Below are positions 27,004-36,555 of a stretch of 64,000 nt of DNA, piece after piece. The position numbers were made by a program, and so were the translations under genes. Numbering within the stretch: position 1 is the first letter of the stretch; every line of letters starts with the position of its first letter. The notes under the pieces are model-generated. The model made no database searches. It was not told the DNA's origin and saw only the letters and a list, made by a program, of their open reading frames with translations. The stretch is from Micrococcus sp. 2A (GTDB taxonomy: Bacteria > Actinomycetota > Actinomycetes > Actinomycetales > Micrococcaceae), in NCBI RefSeq assembly GCF_039519235.1, contig NZ_CP154351.1, forward strand, positions 248,001-312,000, read 5' to 3'.

Positions 27004-30000
27004 TCAGCGCACGGGCTCGTGCGGCCGCTCCTCGAGGAGCCGGCCGCCGAGCACGCGTTCGACGACGGCCCGGCCCACGAGCCCGGAGTCCTCCAGCGCC
27101 ACATCGTCGTCGCTGGCCACCTCGTCCGTCCACGCGACGGCGGGGGAGGACGCGGTGGCCGGCGCGGCGGGCCGAGCCGGCGCGCGGCCCTGTGCGGCCT
27201 CGCGGGCCGCCCGGATCGCGGCGGCACGCGGGTCCATCGCGGGAGGTGCGGGAGGCTCCCCACCGGCGGCGGCACGGCCGTCTCCCGTTGGGCGGGCGCC
27301 CAGGGCGGTGGGGCTCGGCCGACCCGACGGCGGAGCGGTGCTCCCCGACGGCCCGGAGGAGGCGGAGGGGCCGTTCGAGGAGGGCCCGACCGTCCCGTCT
27401 CCGCCGGCGTCGCGGGCGTTGACGGGCGGCTCCAGGGGCCCGCCCGCCTCGAGACGCTCCATGAGGCGCGGGAACATGCTGGCGGGATGCCCCGAACCGC
27501 GCGGCGCGGTCCCCGCGGCGGGGGCTCCACCCCCGTCGTGCGCGGGCACGCCGGGGGCCGGCGTCCCGTCCGAGGAGGGCTCGCCGGTGGCGTCGGGGTG
27601 GGCGTCGCTCGAGACCGCGGCCGTCGAAGCGGCCGGGTGGGGGTCCTCTCGTTCCGAGGCGGCGGGGTCATCGCCCTGGCCCGGGGGGACGCCGTCGCCG
27701 CCGGCCCGTCCCGTGCGCGTCTGGTCCGAGGCGGCCGGCGGTGCCGTGTGCTCCGCCCCGCGTGCGTCGGAGGCGCCGCCGCGGGAGCCGCCGTCGAAGC
27801 CGGCGGGCCGCGTGGTGCCGAAGCGGGCCTCGAACTCGGCACGCAGCTCCGCCTCGGGCCGGGCGAACACAGGAATGGTGGGGGCGGGCTCGCGGACGAG
27901 GGGTCCGGGATCGTAGGCACGCTCCGCCGCGTCAGGGGTCACGTCCTGGAGCCGCTGCGCGGCGTCCGCGGTCGGGGCGGGCCCGGCGGGGGCCCAGGGC
28001 TCGGCCCCGGGCGAGGCCGCCTCGTCCGGCCGGGGGGCCGGGGCGGGCTGGTCGGCCTGCGGCGGCGTGCCCCAGTCCGACGGGCTGGGCACCGGCCCGT
28101 CCCACCCGGGCGTGCCGCTCGAGGCGTTCTCCTGCGGTCCGCCGTCCTCCTGGGCACCCTGCGGCGGCACCCATCCCTCGGGACCGGGGGAGTCCTCCAT
28201 GTCCGAGTCCGGGTCGAACTCGGGGAGGGTGTCCCACGGGTCCTCCTCGCTCGGCGGGGCGTCCTCCCACGCGGGGGGCGCCTCGCCGGCATGGCCCCAG
28301 CTGTCCGCGGTCGGAGCCGAGGGAGCGGGGGAAGCAGACGCGGGCGCGGACGGAGGAGCGGGCGCGGCCGCAGGTGGCGCGGACGCGGCGGACGTGGGGC
28401 GCCCTGGCTCGGGAGAGGTCCGTGTGTCGGCGGGCGCGGGCCACGCGGTCGCTGGCTGGGCCGGAGGGCGCGGGAGGCCGCGGGTGTCCGATGCGTCCGG
28501 CGGGGGCTGCTGCTGGGGGTGCGGCGACCCCGATGCGGGCCGGCCGGAGGCCTGGCGGGCGTCGGCGGGCGCGCGGTGCTCGGGGCGGGGAGCATCCCCG
28601 CCGAGGATGAGGTCGAGCTCCGGGCGGATGCCGAGCACACGGTGGACGGCCTCGGCCAGCACCCGGTCACCGCCGCGGCCCAGCAGCGACTGCCGCGGGC
28701 CGTCCTGCTGGAATCCGATCGTGAGCAGTGAGCCGTCGTATCCGGTGACCGACGCGTTGTCCTTCACCAGCATCCACACCAGCCGCGAGGAGTCCTCGAG
28801 GGCGGCCAGGATGTCCGGCCAGGCGCGGCGCACCATCTCCACGGGGTTCGCGGAGGAGGGGCCCGTGCCGGAGGTGCTCGGGGCCGCGGCCCGGCCCTCG
28901 GCCTCGCCGGAGCGCTGGGACGACGGGGGCGCGGAGGCCGGCTCCGCGCCGGTGTTCTCCGGGACCGGCTTCTCCGGGCCCTTGCCCTCCGCGTCCGCCC
29001 TGCCGGCGGCCTCGTCCGGCGTGGGGGATCCGCCCTGCTGCGGCGGGGACCACTGCTCGGGGGCGCTCGGCGGCGTCGGCGCGGTCGGCGCTGCGGGGGC
29101 GGCCGACGACGGCGGGGTCTCGGGCGCGGCGGGCGCCTGCGTGGGGACGGCCGGGCGCTGCTCCTGGCGGGCCGGCGCGTCCTGCTGCCGGGCGCTGGGG
29201 GTGGTCTCCTCGGCCTCGGGTCGGCGCATGGCTGCGCGGGCCAGGGCGGCACCGGAGAGGCCGGCCGCCTCCCCGACGGCCCCCGTGTGCGGGGTGCCCT
29301 CGGCGGCCTCGGCGGCCTGGGCCGGTGCAGAGGCCGCGGGCGAGCCCCCGTACTCGAGCCGCCGCTCGAGCGCCTCGAGGCGGGCGGAGAGGCCGCGGTG
29401 CGTGTCGTCCGTGGCGGGCAGCACGAGGCGCGCCATCAGCAGCTCGAGGTGCAGGCGGGGGCTCGTGGCGCCCACCATGTCCGTCAGCGCGAGGTTGGTG
29501 ACGTCCGCCAGCCGGGAGAGCTCCGCACGGGAGAGCTGGGCGGCCTGCGCGGACAGGCGCCGCACCTGGTCCTCCGGCATGCCGTGCAGGATGGCACCGG
29601 CCTCCTCCGGCAGCGCGCGCGCGATCACGAGGTCGCGGAACCGGTCCAGCAGGTCCTCCACGAATCGGCGTGGGTCCTGGCCGGACTGCACCACGCGGTC
29701 CACCACGCGGAACACGGTGGGGGTGTCGTCCGCGGCCACGGCGTCGATCACGTCGTCCAGCAGGGCCTCCGGCGTGAAGCCGAGCAGGCTCACCGCGAGG
29801 TCGTAGGACACCGCGCCCTGCTCGGCGCCGGCGATGAGCTGGTCCAGCACGGAGAGGGTGTCGCGCACCGAGCCCGTGCCGGCCCGCACCACGAGGGGAA
29901 GGACGCCGGGCTCCACGCGCACCTGCTCCTCGGCGCACAGCTGCTCGAGGTACGCGATGAGCGGCTCCGGGGGCACGAGGCGGAACGGGTAGTGGTGGGT

Positions 30001-30510
30001 GCGGGAGCGGATGGTCCCGATGACCTTCTCCGGCTCCGTGGTGGCGAAGATGAACTTGAGGTGCTCCGGCGGCTCCTCCACGATCTTCAGCAGCGCGTTG
30101 AAGCCTGCCGCGGTGACCATGTGGGCCTCGTCGATGATCAGGATCTTGTACCGGTCCCGCACCGGGGCGAAGGTGGCCCGCTCCCGCAGGCCGCGGGCGT
30201 CCTCCACGCCGCCGTGGGAGGCGGCGTCGATCTCCATGACGTCCAGAGAGCCGGGCCCGCCCGTGGCCAGGTCGCGGCACGAGTCGCACTCGCCGCACGG
30301 CGTGGGCGTGGGGCCCTTCGCGCAGTTCAGGCAGCGCGCGAGGATGCGGGCGGAGGTGGTCTTGCCGCAGCCGCGCGGGCCTGAGAAGAGGTAGGCGTGG
30401 CTCACCCGGTCCTTGGACAGCGCGGTGCGCAGCGGGACCGTGACGTGATCCTGCCCGATGACCTCCTCGAACCGGTCCGGGCGATAGCGTCGATACAGGG
30501 CGGTGCTCAC
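27004..30510 (-). CDS. dnaX: DNA polymerase III subunit gamma/tau, extended
   Basis: Clamp-loader ATPase. Walker A GPRGCGKT is at residues 44-51, the zinc module is CLNCAKGPTPTPCGECDSC, and the DEAH-type Walker B is ILIIDEAH. Domain III ends near residue 380. The rest, to residue 1168, is a Pro/Ala/Ser/Asp-rich low-complexity region interrupted by one ordered part around 560-650 (RRAWPDILAALEDSSRLVWM) that matches tau domain V. Most DnaX are 600-900 residues, so this tail is long. Start is taken as GTG 30510, seven bases after TAGGGT; GTG 30519 lies within that box. Confidence 0.93.
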   Translation of the reverse strand: MSTALYRRYRPDRFEEVIGQDHVTVPLRTALSKDRVSHAYLFSGPRGCGKTTSARILARCLNCAKGPTPTPCGECDSCRDLATGGPGSLDVMEIDAASHGGVEDARGLRERATFAPVRDRYKILIIDEAHMVTAAGFNALLKIVEEPPEHLKFIFATTEPEKVIGTIRSRTHHYPFRLVPPEPLIAYLEQLCAEEQVRVEPGVLPLVVRAGTGSVRDTLSVLDQLIAGAEQGAVSYDLAVSLLGFTPEALLDDVIDAVAADDTPTVFRVVDRVVQSGQDPRRFVEDLLDRFRDLVIARALPEEAGAILHGMPEDQVRRLSAQAAQLSRAELSRLADVTNLALTDMVGATSPRLHLELLMARLVLPATDDTHRGLSARLEALERRLEYGGSPAASAPAQAAEAAEGTPHTGAVGEAAGLSGAALARAAMRRPEAEETTPSARQQDAPARQEQRPAVPTQAPAAPETPPSSAAPAAPTAPTPPSAPEQWSPPQQGGSPTPDEAAGRADAEGKGPEKPVPENTGAEPASAPPSSQRSGEAEGRAAAPSTSGTGPSSANPVEMVRRAWPDILAALEDSSRLVWMLVKDNASVTGYDGSLLTIGFQQDGPRQSLLGRGGDRVLAEAVHRVLGIRPELDLILGGDAPRPEHRAPADARQASGRPASGSPHPQQQPPPDASDTRGLPRPPAQPATAWPAPADTRTSPEPGRPTSAASAPPAAAPAPPSAPASASPAPSAPTADSWGHAGEAPPAWEDAPPSEEDPWDTLPEFDPDSDMEDSPGPEGWVPPQGAQEDGGPQENASSGTPGWDGPVPSPSDWGTPPQADQPAPAPRPDEAASPGAEPWAPAGPAPTADAAQRLQDVTPDAAERAYDPGPLVREPAPTIPVFARPEAELRAEFEARFGTTRPAGFDGGSRGGASDARGAEHTAPPAASDQTRTGRAGGDGVPPGQGDDPAASEREDPHPAASTAAVSSDAHPDATGEPSSDGTPAPGVPAHDGGGAPAAGTAPRGSGHPASMFPRLMERLEAGGPLEPPVNARDAGGDGTVGPSSNGPSASSGPSGSTAPPSGRPSPTALGARPTGDGRAAAGGEPPAPPAMDPRAAAIRAAREAAQGRAPARPAAPATASSPAVAWTDEVASDDDVALEDSGLVGRAVVERVLGGRLLEERPHEPVR

Positions 30511-30517
30511 CTGGCTC

Positions 30518-30523
30518 ACCCTA
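30518..30523 (-). promoter_or_regulatory. -10 box (TAGGGT) of leaderless dnaX
   Basis: TAGGGT on the minus strand is seven bases from GTG 30510 and overlaps the alternative GTG 30519, which supports the downstream start. Confidence 0.5.
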
Positions 30524-30642
30524 GCGGCTCACCCGGACGCCGTACGGCCCGCCGGCCGCCGTCGTCGGCCCCTGCCGCCCGCTGCGACGCCTGTGCAGGA
30601 GCGGCGGGAATGGCGTGCGTCCGCGCGGGCGTTGAGGCCGTC

Positions 30643-31245
30643 ATGACCCGGATCGACCACGCCTCCGTCCTGCCCGCCCTCTTCGAGGACCGCCACACCA
30701 CGAACCACTTCACGGACCAGCCCGTGGACACCGCCCTCGTCCGCGAGGCCTACGAGCACGTGCGCTGGGCGCCGACCGCCATGAACAGCCAGCCGCTGCG
30801 CCTGACCGTGATCGAGTCGCGCGAGTCCCGCGAGCGGCTGGCCCCGCACATGGCCGGGTTCAACGCGGACAAGACCCTCGCGGCGCCGCTCACCCTGATC
30901 GCCGCCTACGACCCGCGCTGGCACGAGCACATGCCCCACCTCGCCCCCTTCCGCGAGGGCTTCCGGGAGCAGTGGGAGAACAAAGCCGAGCTGCGCGACG
31001 GCATGGGCCGCGCCAACGCGCTCCTCCAGATCGGCTACCTCACCGTGGCCCTGCGCGCCCTCGGCCTCGAGGTGGGCCCCATGGCCGGCTTCAGCACCGA
31101 CGGCGTCGACGCCGCTTTCCATGCCGAGAGCGGCTGGCGCTCGCTCGTGGTGATCAACGTGGGCCACGCGGCCTCCGACCACGAGAAGGCCGTCAGCCCG
31201 CGCCAGGGCCGCCTCGAGTTCGACCAGGCCGCGCAGGTCCTCTGA
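30643..31245 (+). CDS. Nitroreductase-family protein, RutE/HadB-like
   Basis: A 200-residue FMN-dependent oxidoreductase. RHTTNHFTDQPVDTALVREA, HVRWAPTAMNSQPLRLTVIE and a C-terminal VVINVGH segment match the malonic-semialdehyde-reductase/nitroreductase group (RutE). ATG 30643 follows TTGAGG; the longer frame upstream is not conserved. No rut genes lie nearby, so the substrate is open: malonic semialdehyde, quinones or nitro compounds. Confidence 0.8.
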   Translation: MTRIDHASVLPALFEDRHTTNHFTDQPVDTALVREAYEHVRWAPTAMNSQPLRLTVIESRESRERLAPHMAGFNADKTLAAPLTLIAAYDPRWHEHMPHLAPFREGFREQWENKAELRDGMGRANALLQIGYLTVALRALGLEVGPMAGFSTDGVDAAFHAESGWRSLVVINVGHAASDHEKAVSPRQGRLEFDQAAQVL

Positions 31246-31298
31246 GCCGCGGTCGCGGTCGCGGTCGGCGCCTCGGGTGCCGGCCGCCGCCAGCCGGG

Positions 31299-32321
31299 TC
31301 AGACCACGAAGCCCGCCGGGTCGAACACCCACGGCTCGCGTGGCAGCCCCCGCGGGTCGAACGCCGCCACCGCGCCCTCGAGGGGGCCGGCCGGCAGGCC
31401 GAGCGACTCCAGGAGGCGGTCCCGGACGCGCTCCGGCGTCCAGCGGGGGTCCTGCGCCGCGAGGTCGGCGAGGGTGACGGCGCCGTCCCGCTTGGCCAGT
31501 CGCCTCCCCCCAGCGTTGAGCACGAGGGGAACGTGCAGGTACTCGGTGGGCGGCGCCGTCTCGCCGCGCGCCGCGCTGAGCAGCTCAGCCAGCCAGCGCT
31601 GGCGTGGCGTGGAGTCGAGCAGGTCGTCGCCGCGCACCACCTGGTCCACGCCCTGGGCCAGGTCGTCGACGACGACGGACAGGTTGTACGCGTAGGCACC
31701 GTCGTTGCGGCGCAGGACGAGGTCGTCCACGAGGCCCGTGACCTCGCCGTGGAGGACGTCGCGGGCGTGGGCCCGCGGCACGGTGCCCGCCGGCAGGCCG
31801 GCCGCCCGTGCCGCGTCGATCCGCAGCGCCGCCGGCCGCGTCCGACGACGCTCGGCCCGCTCGTCCTCCGTCAGGCCGCGGCACGTGCCCGGGTAGAAGC
31901 CCGGAGGCCGCCGTGCGGCGCCCGAGGCGAGGGAAGCGTCGGGTGCCGCGCCGCCGTCGTCGCCCCTGGGCTCCGCGGTGGGGTGCGGTGCGGACGTGGC
32001 CTCCGCGATGTCCTTGCGGGAGCAGAAGCACTCGTACGCCACGTCCGCGCCGTGGGCGGCGCGCAAGGCGGCGACGGACGCGTCGTAGCGGGGAGTGCGC
32101 TCGGACTGGCGCACGGGCGGGGCGTCCCACGTGATCCCGACGGCGGCGAGGTCGGCGAGCTGTTCGGCCTCGGCCCCGGAGCGGACGCGGTCCAGGTCCT
32201 CGACGCGCAGCAGGAAGGGCCGGCCCGACGCGCGGGCCGCCAGCCACGAGACCAGTGCGGTGCGCAGGTTGCCCAGGTGCAGGGTCCCCGTGGGCGAGGG
32301 TGCATAGCGGCCAGCGGACAT
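31299..32321 (-). CDS. gluQRS: Glutamyl-Q tRNA(Asp) synthetase
   Basis: A 340-residue truncated glutamyl-tRNA synthetase without the anticodon-binding domain; it attaches glutamate to queuosine in tRNA-Asp. The HIGH-type motif is GTLHLGN, the KMSKS-type motif is LAKRDGA, and the zinc site is ECFCSRKDI with FYPGTCRG. A run of about 30 residues between the two zinc halves is longer than usual. Start ATG 32321 after CAGGAGG. The SRP RNA gene lies directly upstream on the same strand. Confidence 0.9.
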   Translation of the reverse strand: MSAGRYAPSPTGTLHLGNLRTALVSWLAARASGRPFLLRVEDLDRVRSGAEAEQLADLAAVGITWDAPPVRQSERTPRYDASVAALRAAHGADVAYECFCSRKDIAEATSAPHPTAEPRGDDGGAAPDASLASGAARRPPGFYPGTCRGLTEDERAERRRTRPAALRIDAARAAGLPAGTVPRAHARDVLHGEVTGLVDDLVLRRNDGAYAYNLSVVVDDLAQGVDQVVRGDDLLDSTPRQRWLAELLSAARGETAPPTEYLHVPLVLNAGGRRLAKRDGAVTLADLAAQDPRWTPERVRDRLLESLGLPAGPLEGAVAAFDPRGLPREPWVFDPAGFVV

Positions 32322-32343
32322 GGGACCTCCTGACGACGTGAAA

Positions 32344-32431
32344 GACCCCTCACGCACCTGCCAGAGCCCACCTACCCTTGCTACCTTCCGGTCCTGGGGG
32401 AGTTCAGCGAGATGACACCACGTGAGGGGCC
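32344..32431 (-). ncRNA. ffs: Signal recognition particle RNA (small bacterial type)
   Basis: On the minus strand the sequence holds the SRP Alu-less core GGACCGGAAGGTAGCAAGGG (helix 8 with its apical loop). The ends CCCCTCACG and CGTGAGGGG pair to close a hairpin of about 88 nt. A TTT run follows the 3' end at 32341-32343. A -10 box TAGACT lies at 32439-32444. The RNA binds Ffh for membrane targeting. Confidence 0.93.
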
Positions 32432-32438
32432 GTCCACG

Positions 32439-32444
32439 AGTCTA
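32439..32444 (-). promoter_or_regulatory. -10 box (TAGACT) of SRP RNA
   Basis: TAGACT on the minus strand lies seven bases before the predicted 5' end of the RNA. Confidence 0.5.
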
Positions 32445-32504
32445 CCAGCGCTCGGACGCAGGGCCAGTCGGGCGGGCGATTGGCGTCCCGGCGCGCCACC
32501 TGGT

Positions 32505-32510
32505 TATGAT
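32505..32510 (+). promoter_or_regulatory. -10 box (TATGAT) of tRNA-Ser
   Basis: TATGAT is close to consensus; TTGGCG at 32480-32485 is a possible -35 with a long 19-base spacer. The tRNA begins 42 bases later. Confidence 0.5.
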
Positions 32511-32551
32511 GGAGCCTGCCCTTGTGCGGTCTTCCGCATCGGGGCAGCCAA

Positions 32552-32636
32552 GGAGGATTCGCCTAGCGGCCTATGGCGCACGCCTGGAACGCGTGTTGGG
32601 TTAACGCCCTCGGGGGTTCAAATCCCCCATCCTCCG
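32552..32636 (+). tRNA. tRNA-Ser (anticodon GGA)
   Basis: An 85-nt class II tRNA. Acceptor strands GGAGGAT and ATCCTCC pair; the anticodon stem CACGC/GCGTG encloses CTGGAAC with anticodon GGA at 32586-32588. The long variable arm and the GGGGGTTCAAATCCCCC T-arm fit serine. CCA is not encoded. Confidence 0.95.
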
Positions 32637-32641
32637 CGGGT

Positions 32642-32674
32642 AAGCCCCGTCACCCCCGTGGTGACGGGGCTTTT
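32642..32674 (+). terminator. Rho-independent terminator after tRNA-Ser
   Basis: 13-bp perfect stem (32642-32654 with 32660-32672), 5-base loop and a TTTT run; the only classical T-tailed terminator I see here. Confidence 0.85.
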
Positions 32675-32899
32675 CGCATGACTGGAGGATCTGGGCGACC
32701 CGTCCGGAGGATCTGGACGAGCGCGGGTGTGGGTGCGGCGGCGGGCGCACGGGCTCAGGGAGTCACGCGTCGACCAATGATGAGACGGGCATCACAGAGT
32801 GGCGTACTGTTCCCCTCAGCAGATTCCCTTCCTGCCGCGGGGCGCCTTCCCTGATCCCGCTCCGTCTCGGTGCTCGCACCCCGACTTCGGAGACTCACC

Positions 32900-34507
32900 A
32901 TGACCTTCGCCGAATTCATCGATGAGGCCAACGGCTACATCTGGTCGTTGCCCCTGATCGGACTCTGCCTCCTCGCAGGCGTCTACTTCTCTCTCCGCAC
33001 GGCCTTCCTCCAGGTCCGGGGCATCCCCGACATGCTCGCCCAGCTCAAGAACGGCGAGAAGTCCGCGGACGGCACCTCGTCCTTCCAGTCCCTCATGATG
33101 TCCCTCGCCGGCCGTGTCGGCATGGGCAACATCGGCGGCGTGGCCACGGCCATCGCCTTCGGCGGTCCGGGCGCTGTCTTCTGGATGTGGATGGTCGCCT
33201 TCCTGGGCGCCGCCACCTCCTTCATCGAGTGCACGCTCGGCCAGATCTACAAGGAGAAGGACAAGGACACCGGCGAGTACCGCGGCGGTCCGGCGTACTA
33301 CTTCGACAAGGCCTACAAGCACACGGCGTTCGGCCCGGTCCTGAAGGTCTACGCCGTGATCTTCGCGATCGTGACGGTCTTCGCCACCAGCTTCTTCCTC
33401 CCGGGCGTGCAGGCCAACGGCATGGCGTCGTCCATCAACGAGGCCTGGGGTGCGCCCGCGTGGGCCGTGGCCATCGGCATCGTCATCATCCTCGCGTTCA
33501 TCGTGGTGGGCGGCGTGAAGCGCATCGCGACGTTCGCCGTGTACGTCGTCCCGGTGATGGCGGTCCTGTACATCATCCTGGCGCTGATCGTCTTCTTCCT
33601 GAACTTCTCTCAGATCCCCGCCGTGTTCGGAGCGATCTTCTCCAGCGCCTTCGGCACGCACGCGATCTTCGGCTCCATCCTCGGCCTCGCCGTGCAGTGG
33701 GGCGTCAAGCGCGGCGTCTACTCGAACGAGGCCGGTCAGGGCACCGGCCCCCACGCGGCCGCCGCTGCGGAGGTCTCCCACCCGGCCAAGCAGGGCTATG
33801 CGCAGGCCTTCGCCGTCTACATCGACACCCTGTTCGTCTGCACGGCCACGGCGTTCATCATCCTGTCCACCGGCATGTACCGCGTGTACCAGGGCGAGGC
33901 CGTGACCACCCCGGTCCTCTTCGAGGGGAACCTCCCCGCCGACTCCAAGGTGGGCCCCGCCTTCGTGCAGAACGGCTTCGACACCGTCTTCACCGGCTTC
34001 GGCCCCTCCTTCGTGGCGGTGGCCCTCGCGTTCTTCGCGTTCACCACGATCGTGGCGTACTACTACATGGCGGAGGTCAACGTCGCGTACCTGTTCCGCG
34101 GCGCCAAGAACTCGACCGTCCGCCGCGTGGTCATCCGCCTGCTGCAGGGCCTGATCCTCGTGTCCGTGGCCTACGGCGCCGTCACCACCACCGGTGCGGC
34201 CTGGGGCCTCGGCGACATCGGCGTGGGTTCCATGGCGTGGATGAACATCATCGGCATCCTGTTCCTGCAGGGCCCCGCCCTGAAGGCCCTCAAGGACTAC
34301 CACGCCCAGAAGAAGCAGGGCCTGGACCCGCAGTTCGACCCGCGCCCGCTCGGCATCCGCAACGCCGACTTCTGGGAGCTGCGCTCGGACGGGCTCGTCC
34401 GCGAGGGCATGACCGGCGAGGAGCTCGAGCGCCACGCGGCCGGCACCCCGGGTGCCACGTCCGTGCGCGACGGCGGCGTGGACGAGGCCGGCTCGCACCG
34501 CGCCTGA
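32900..34507 (+). CDS. Alanine/glycine:cation symporter (AGCS family)
   Basis: A 535-residue sodium-coupled amino-acid carrier with about ten spans. Family marks are SLAGRVGMGNIGGVATAIAF, GAVFWMWMVAFLGAATSFIE, YRGGPAYYFDKA and YSNEAGQGTGPHAAAAA. Start ATG 32900; the in-frame extension to 32870 is not conserved. The cytoplasmic tail of about 60 residues (DPRPLGIRNADFWELRSDGL) is polar. A -10 box TACTGT at 32805-32810 leaves a leader of about 85 bases with no glycine-riboswitch core. A hairpin follows at 34550-34593. Confidence 0.92.
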   Translation: MTFAEFIDEANGYIWSLPLIGLCLLAGVYFSLRTAFLQVRGIPDMLAQLKNGEKSADGTSSFQSLMMSLAGRVGMGNIGGVATAIAFGGPGAVFWMWMVAFLGAATSFIECTLGQIYKEKDKDTGEYRGGPAYYFDKAYKHTAFGPVLKVYAVIFAIVTVFATSFFLPGVQANGMASSINEAWGAPAWAVAIGIVIILAFIVVGGVKRIATFAVYVVPVMAVLYIILALIVFFLNFSQIPAVFGAIFSSAFGTHAIFGSILGLAVQWGVKRGVYSNEAGQGTGPHAAAAAEVSHPAKQGYAQAFAVYIDTLFVCTATAFIILSTGMYRVYQGEAVTTPVLFEGNLPADSKVGPAFVQNGFDTVFTGFGPSFVAVALAFFAFTTIVAYYYMAEVNVAYLFRGAKNSTVRRVVIRLLQGLILVSVAYGAVTTTGAAWGLGDIGVGSMAWMNIIGILFLQGPALKALKDYHAQKKQGLDPQFDPRPLGIRNADFWELRSDGLVREGMTGEELERHAAGTPGATSVRDGGVDEAGSHRA

Positions 34508-34549
34508 CGCGTCGTCCGCCGACACGACGGGCGCCGGCCCGGTCGGCAG

Positions 34550-34593
34550 AAAGGGGCAGGATCTGCGTCCTCGACGCAGATCCTGTCCCTTTT
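34550..34593. terminator. Hairpin between convergent symporter and PoxB-like gene
   Basis: About 20 paired bases (34550-34569 with 34573-34592), one G-U pair, 3-base loop. It has A runs on one side and TTTT on the other, so it can work on both strands. Confidence 0.75.
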
Positions 34594-34685
34594 CGCAGGT
34601 CCGACCGGAGGGACGGTCCGACCGGGGGGGCGGGCTGTCCGGCTCCGGTGATGACGGGCCGCCGCCGTCGGCCGCCAGGGTCCGC

Positions 34686-36401
34686 TCAGAACAGCTGGCG
34701 GATGTTCGCCTTGGCGAGGTCGATGAGCTCGGTGCCCTTGCCGTCCAGCACGGTGCGGATCGCGTAGAGGGCGAAGCCCTTGGCCTGCTCGGCCTCCACG
34801 CTCGGCGGGATCGTCAGCTCCTGGCGCTCGGTCGTGACGTCGAGGATCGCGGGGCCCTCGTGGGCCAGGAAGGCGTCCACGGCGTCCGGCAGCTCCTTCG
34901 ACGTCTCCGCGTGGAAGCCGCGCAGGCCCACCGCCTCGCCCACCACGGAGAAGTCCGGGCTCTTCAGGTCCGTGGCGAACGTGACGAAGCCCGCCGCCTT
35001 CATCTCGAGCTCCACGAAGTTCAGCGAGGAGTTGTTGAACACCACCACCTTGACGGGCAGGCCGTTCTGCACGAGGGTGAGCAGCTCGCCGAGCATCATG
35101 GAGAGGCCGCCGTCGCCGGCGAGCGCGATCACCTGCCGCCCGGGGTACGCGGCCTGTGCGCCGATCGACTGCATGATGGCGTTGGCCATGGAGCCATGGT
35201 TCATGGACCCGATGAGCCGGCGGCGCCCGTTCATGGTGAGGTAGCGCGCTGCCCAGATCACGGGCGAGCCCACGTCCGGGATGAAGACGGCGTCGTCGGC
35301 GGCGCGCTCGTCGATCAGGCGGGCCAGGTACTGCGGATGGATCGTGGAGCGGGACGGCGTGGCCAGCTCGTCCAGGTCCTTCCGCGTCGTGCGGTACTCC
35401 TTCAGGATCTCCTCGAGGAACGCCGACGACGCGTTGCCGCGCAGCCGCAGCAGCAGGGCCTCCGCGGTCTCCTTCACCCCGCCCACGAGGGGCACGTCCA
35501 CCGCGATGCGCCGGCCGATCTGCTCGCCCCGGATGTCCACCTGGATGACCGTCGCGTCCTCGGGGTAGAACTGGCGGTAGGGGAGCGAGGAGCCGAGGAT
35601 GAGCAGCGTCTCCGCTCCCTTGAGCGCCTTGTAGCCGGAGGAGAAGCCGAGCAGCCCGGTGAGGCCGACGTCGTACGGGTTGTCGTACTCCAGGTGCTCC
35701 TTGCCGCGCATCGCGTGGACGATGGGCGCCTGGAGCCGCTCGGCGAGGGCCACCACCTCGCGGTGGGCGCCCGCCGCGCCGGCGCCGGCGAGGATCGTGA
35801 TCCGCTGGGCGGCGTTGAGCGCCTGGGCCGCCTCCGCGAGCAGCGTGTCCGCGGGGACCACGGTGGAGGGCGTGTGCCGGACGGCCTCGGCGGGGGCGTC
35901 GAGCTCCGTCAGCGCCACGTCGCCGGAGATCACCAGCACGGCCACACCGCGCTGCTCGACGGCGGCGCGCATCGCCGTGCGCAGCAGGCGGGGCATCTGG
36001 TCCGCGGAGGAGACGTGCTCCACGTACACGGAGCACTCGCGGAAGAGCTCCTGCGGGTGGGTCTCCTGGAAGTAGCCGGAGCCGATCTCCTCGGAGGGGA
36101 TGTGCGCGGCGATCGCCAGGACGGGCGTGCGGGTGCGCTGCGCGTCGAACAGGCCGTTGACGAGGTGCAGGTTGCCCGGGCCGCACGAGCCGGCGCACAC
36201 CGCGAGCTCGCCGGTCAGCTGGGACTCGGCCGAGGCCGCGAACGCCGCCGACTCCTCGTGTCGGACCGGCACCCACTCCACGCCGCCGTGGTCGCGCAGC
36301 GCGTCCGTGAGGCCGTTGAGGGAGTCTCCGGAGACGCCGTACATCCGGCGGACCCCGGATGCGTGGAGGCTCTCGACGATGTTGCGGGCGACGGTGGCCA
36401 T
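34686..36401 (-). CDS. poxB: Thiamine-diphosphate enzyme, pyruvate:quinone oxidoreductase PoxB-like
   Basis: A 571-residue ThDP enzyme. The ThDP glutamate is in VRHEESAAFAASAESQLTG, followed by CAGSCGPGNLHLVNGLFDA; the ThDP/Mg motif is GDGGLSMMLGELLTLVQNGL with VFNNSS. A FAD-type central domain carries ILAGAGAAGAHREV. PoxB converts pyruvate to acetate and CO2 and passes electrons to quinone; acetolactate synthase is the main alternative, less likely because of the PoxB-like C terminus (EQAKGFALYAIRTVLDGKG). Start ATG 36401 after AGAGAGG. Confidence 0.85.
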   Translation of the reverse strand: MATVARNIVESLHASGVRRMYGVSGDSLNGLTDALRDHGGVEWVPVRHEESAAFAASAESQLTGELAVCAGSCGPGNLHLVNGLFDAQRTRTPVLAIAAHIPSEEIGSGYFQETHPQELFRECSVYVEHVSSADQMPRLLRTAMRAAVEQRGVAVLVISGDVALTELDAPAEAVRHTPSTVVPADTLLAEAAQALNAAQRITILAGAGAAGAHREVVALAERLQAPIVHAMRGKEHLEYDNPYDVGLTGLLGFSSGYKALKGAETLLILGSSLPYRQFYPEDATVIQVDIRGEQIGRRIAVDVPLVGGVKETAEALLLRLRGNASSAFLEEILKEYRTTRKDLDELATPSRSTIHPQYLARLIDERAADDAVFIPDVGSPVIWAARYLTMNGRRRLIGSMNHGSMANAIMQSIGAQAAYPGRQVIALAGDGGLSMMLGELLTLVQNGLPVKVVVFNNSSLNFVELEMKAAGFVTFATDLKSPDFSVVGEAVGLRGFHAETSKELPDAVDAFLAHEGPAILDVTTERQELTIPPSVEAEQAKGFALYAIRTVLDGKGTELIDLAKANIRQLF

Positions 36402-36555
36402 GGTGCGCACCTCTCTGGGTCGGGGGAGGCGCCCCGCTCGGGAGGGGATGCGCCGCTTCCCGGTCCACGCTAGGACGGAGCCGTGCGGAAGGACAGGGCC
36501 CGGGGTCCACTCGGGCCATGTCCTCCTGCTCACACCTCCGCTCCCGCGGGGTGGC

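Noticed and set aside
32677..32899. Glycine riboswitch before the alanine/glycine symporter
   Set aside because: The leader lacks the conserved glycine-aptamer core; only a TACTGT -10 box is visible.
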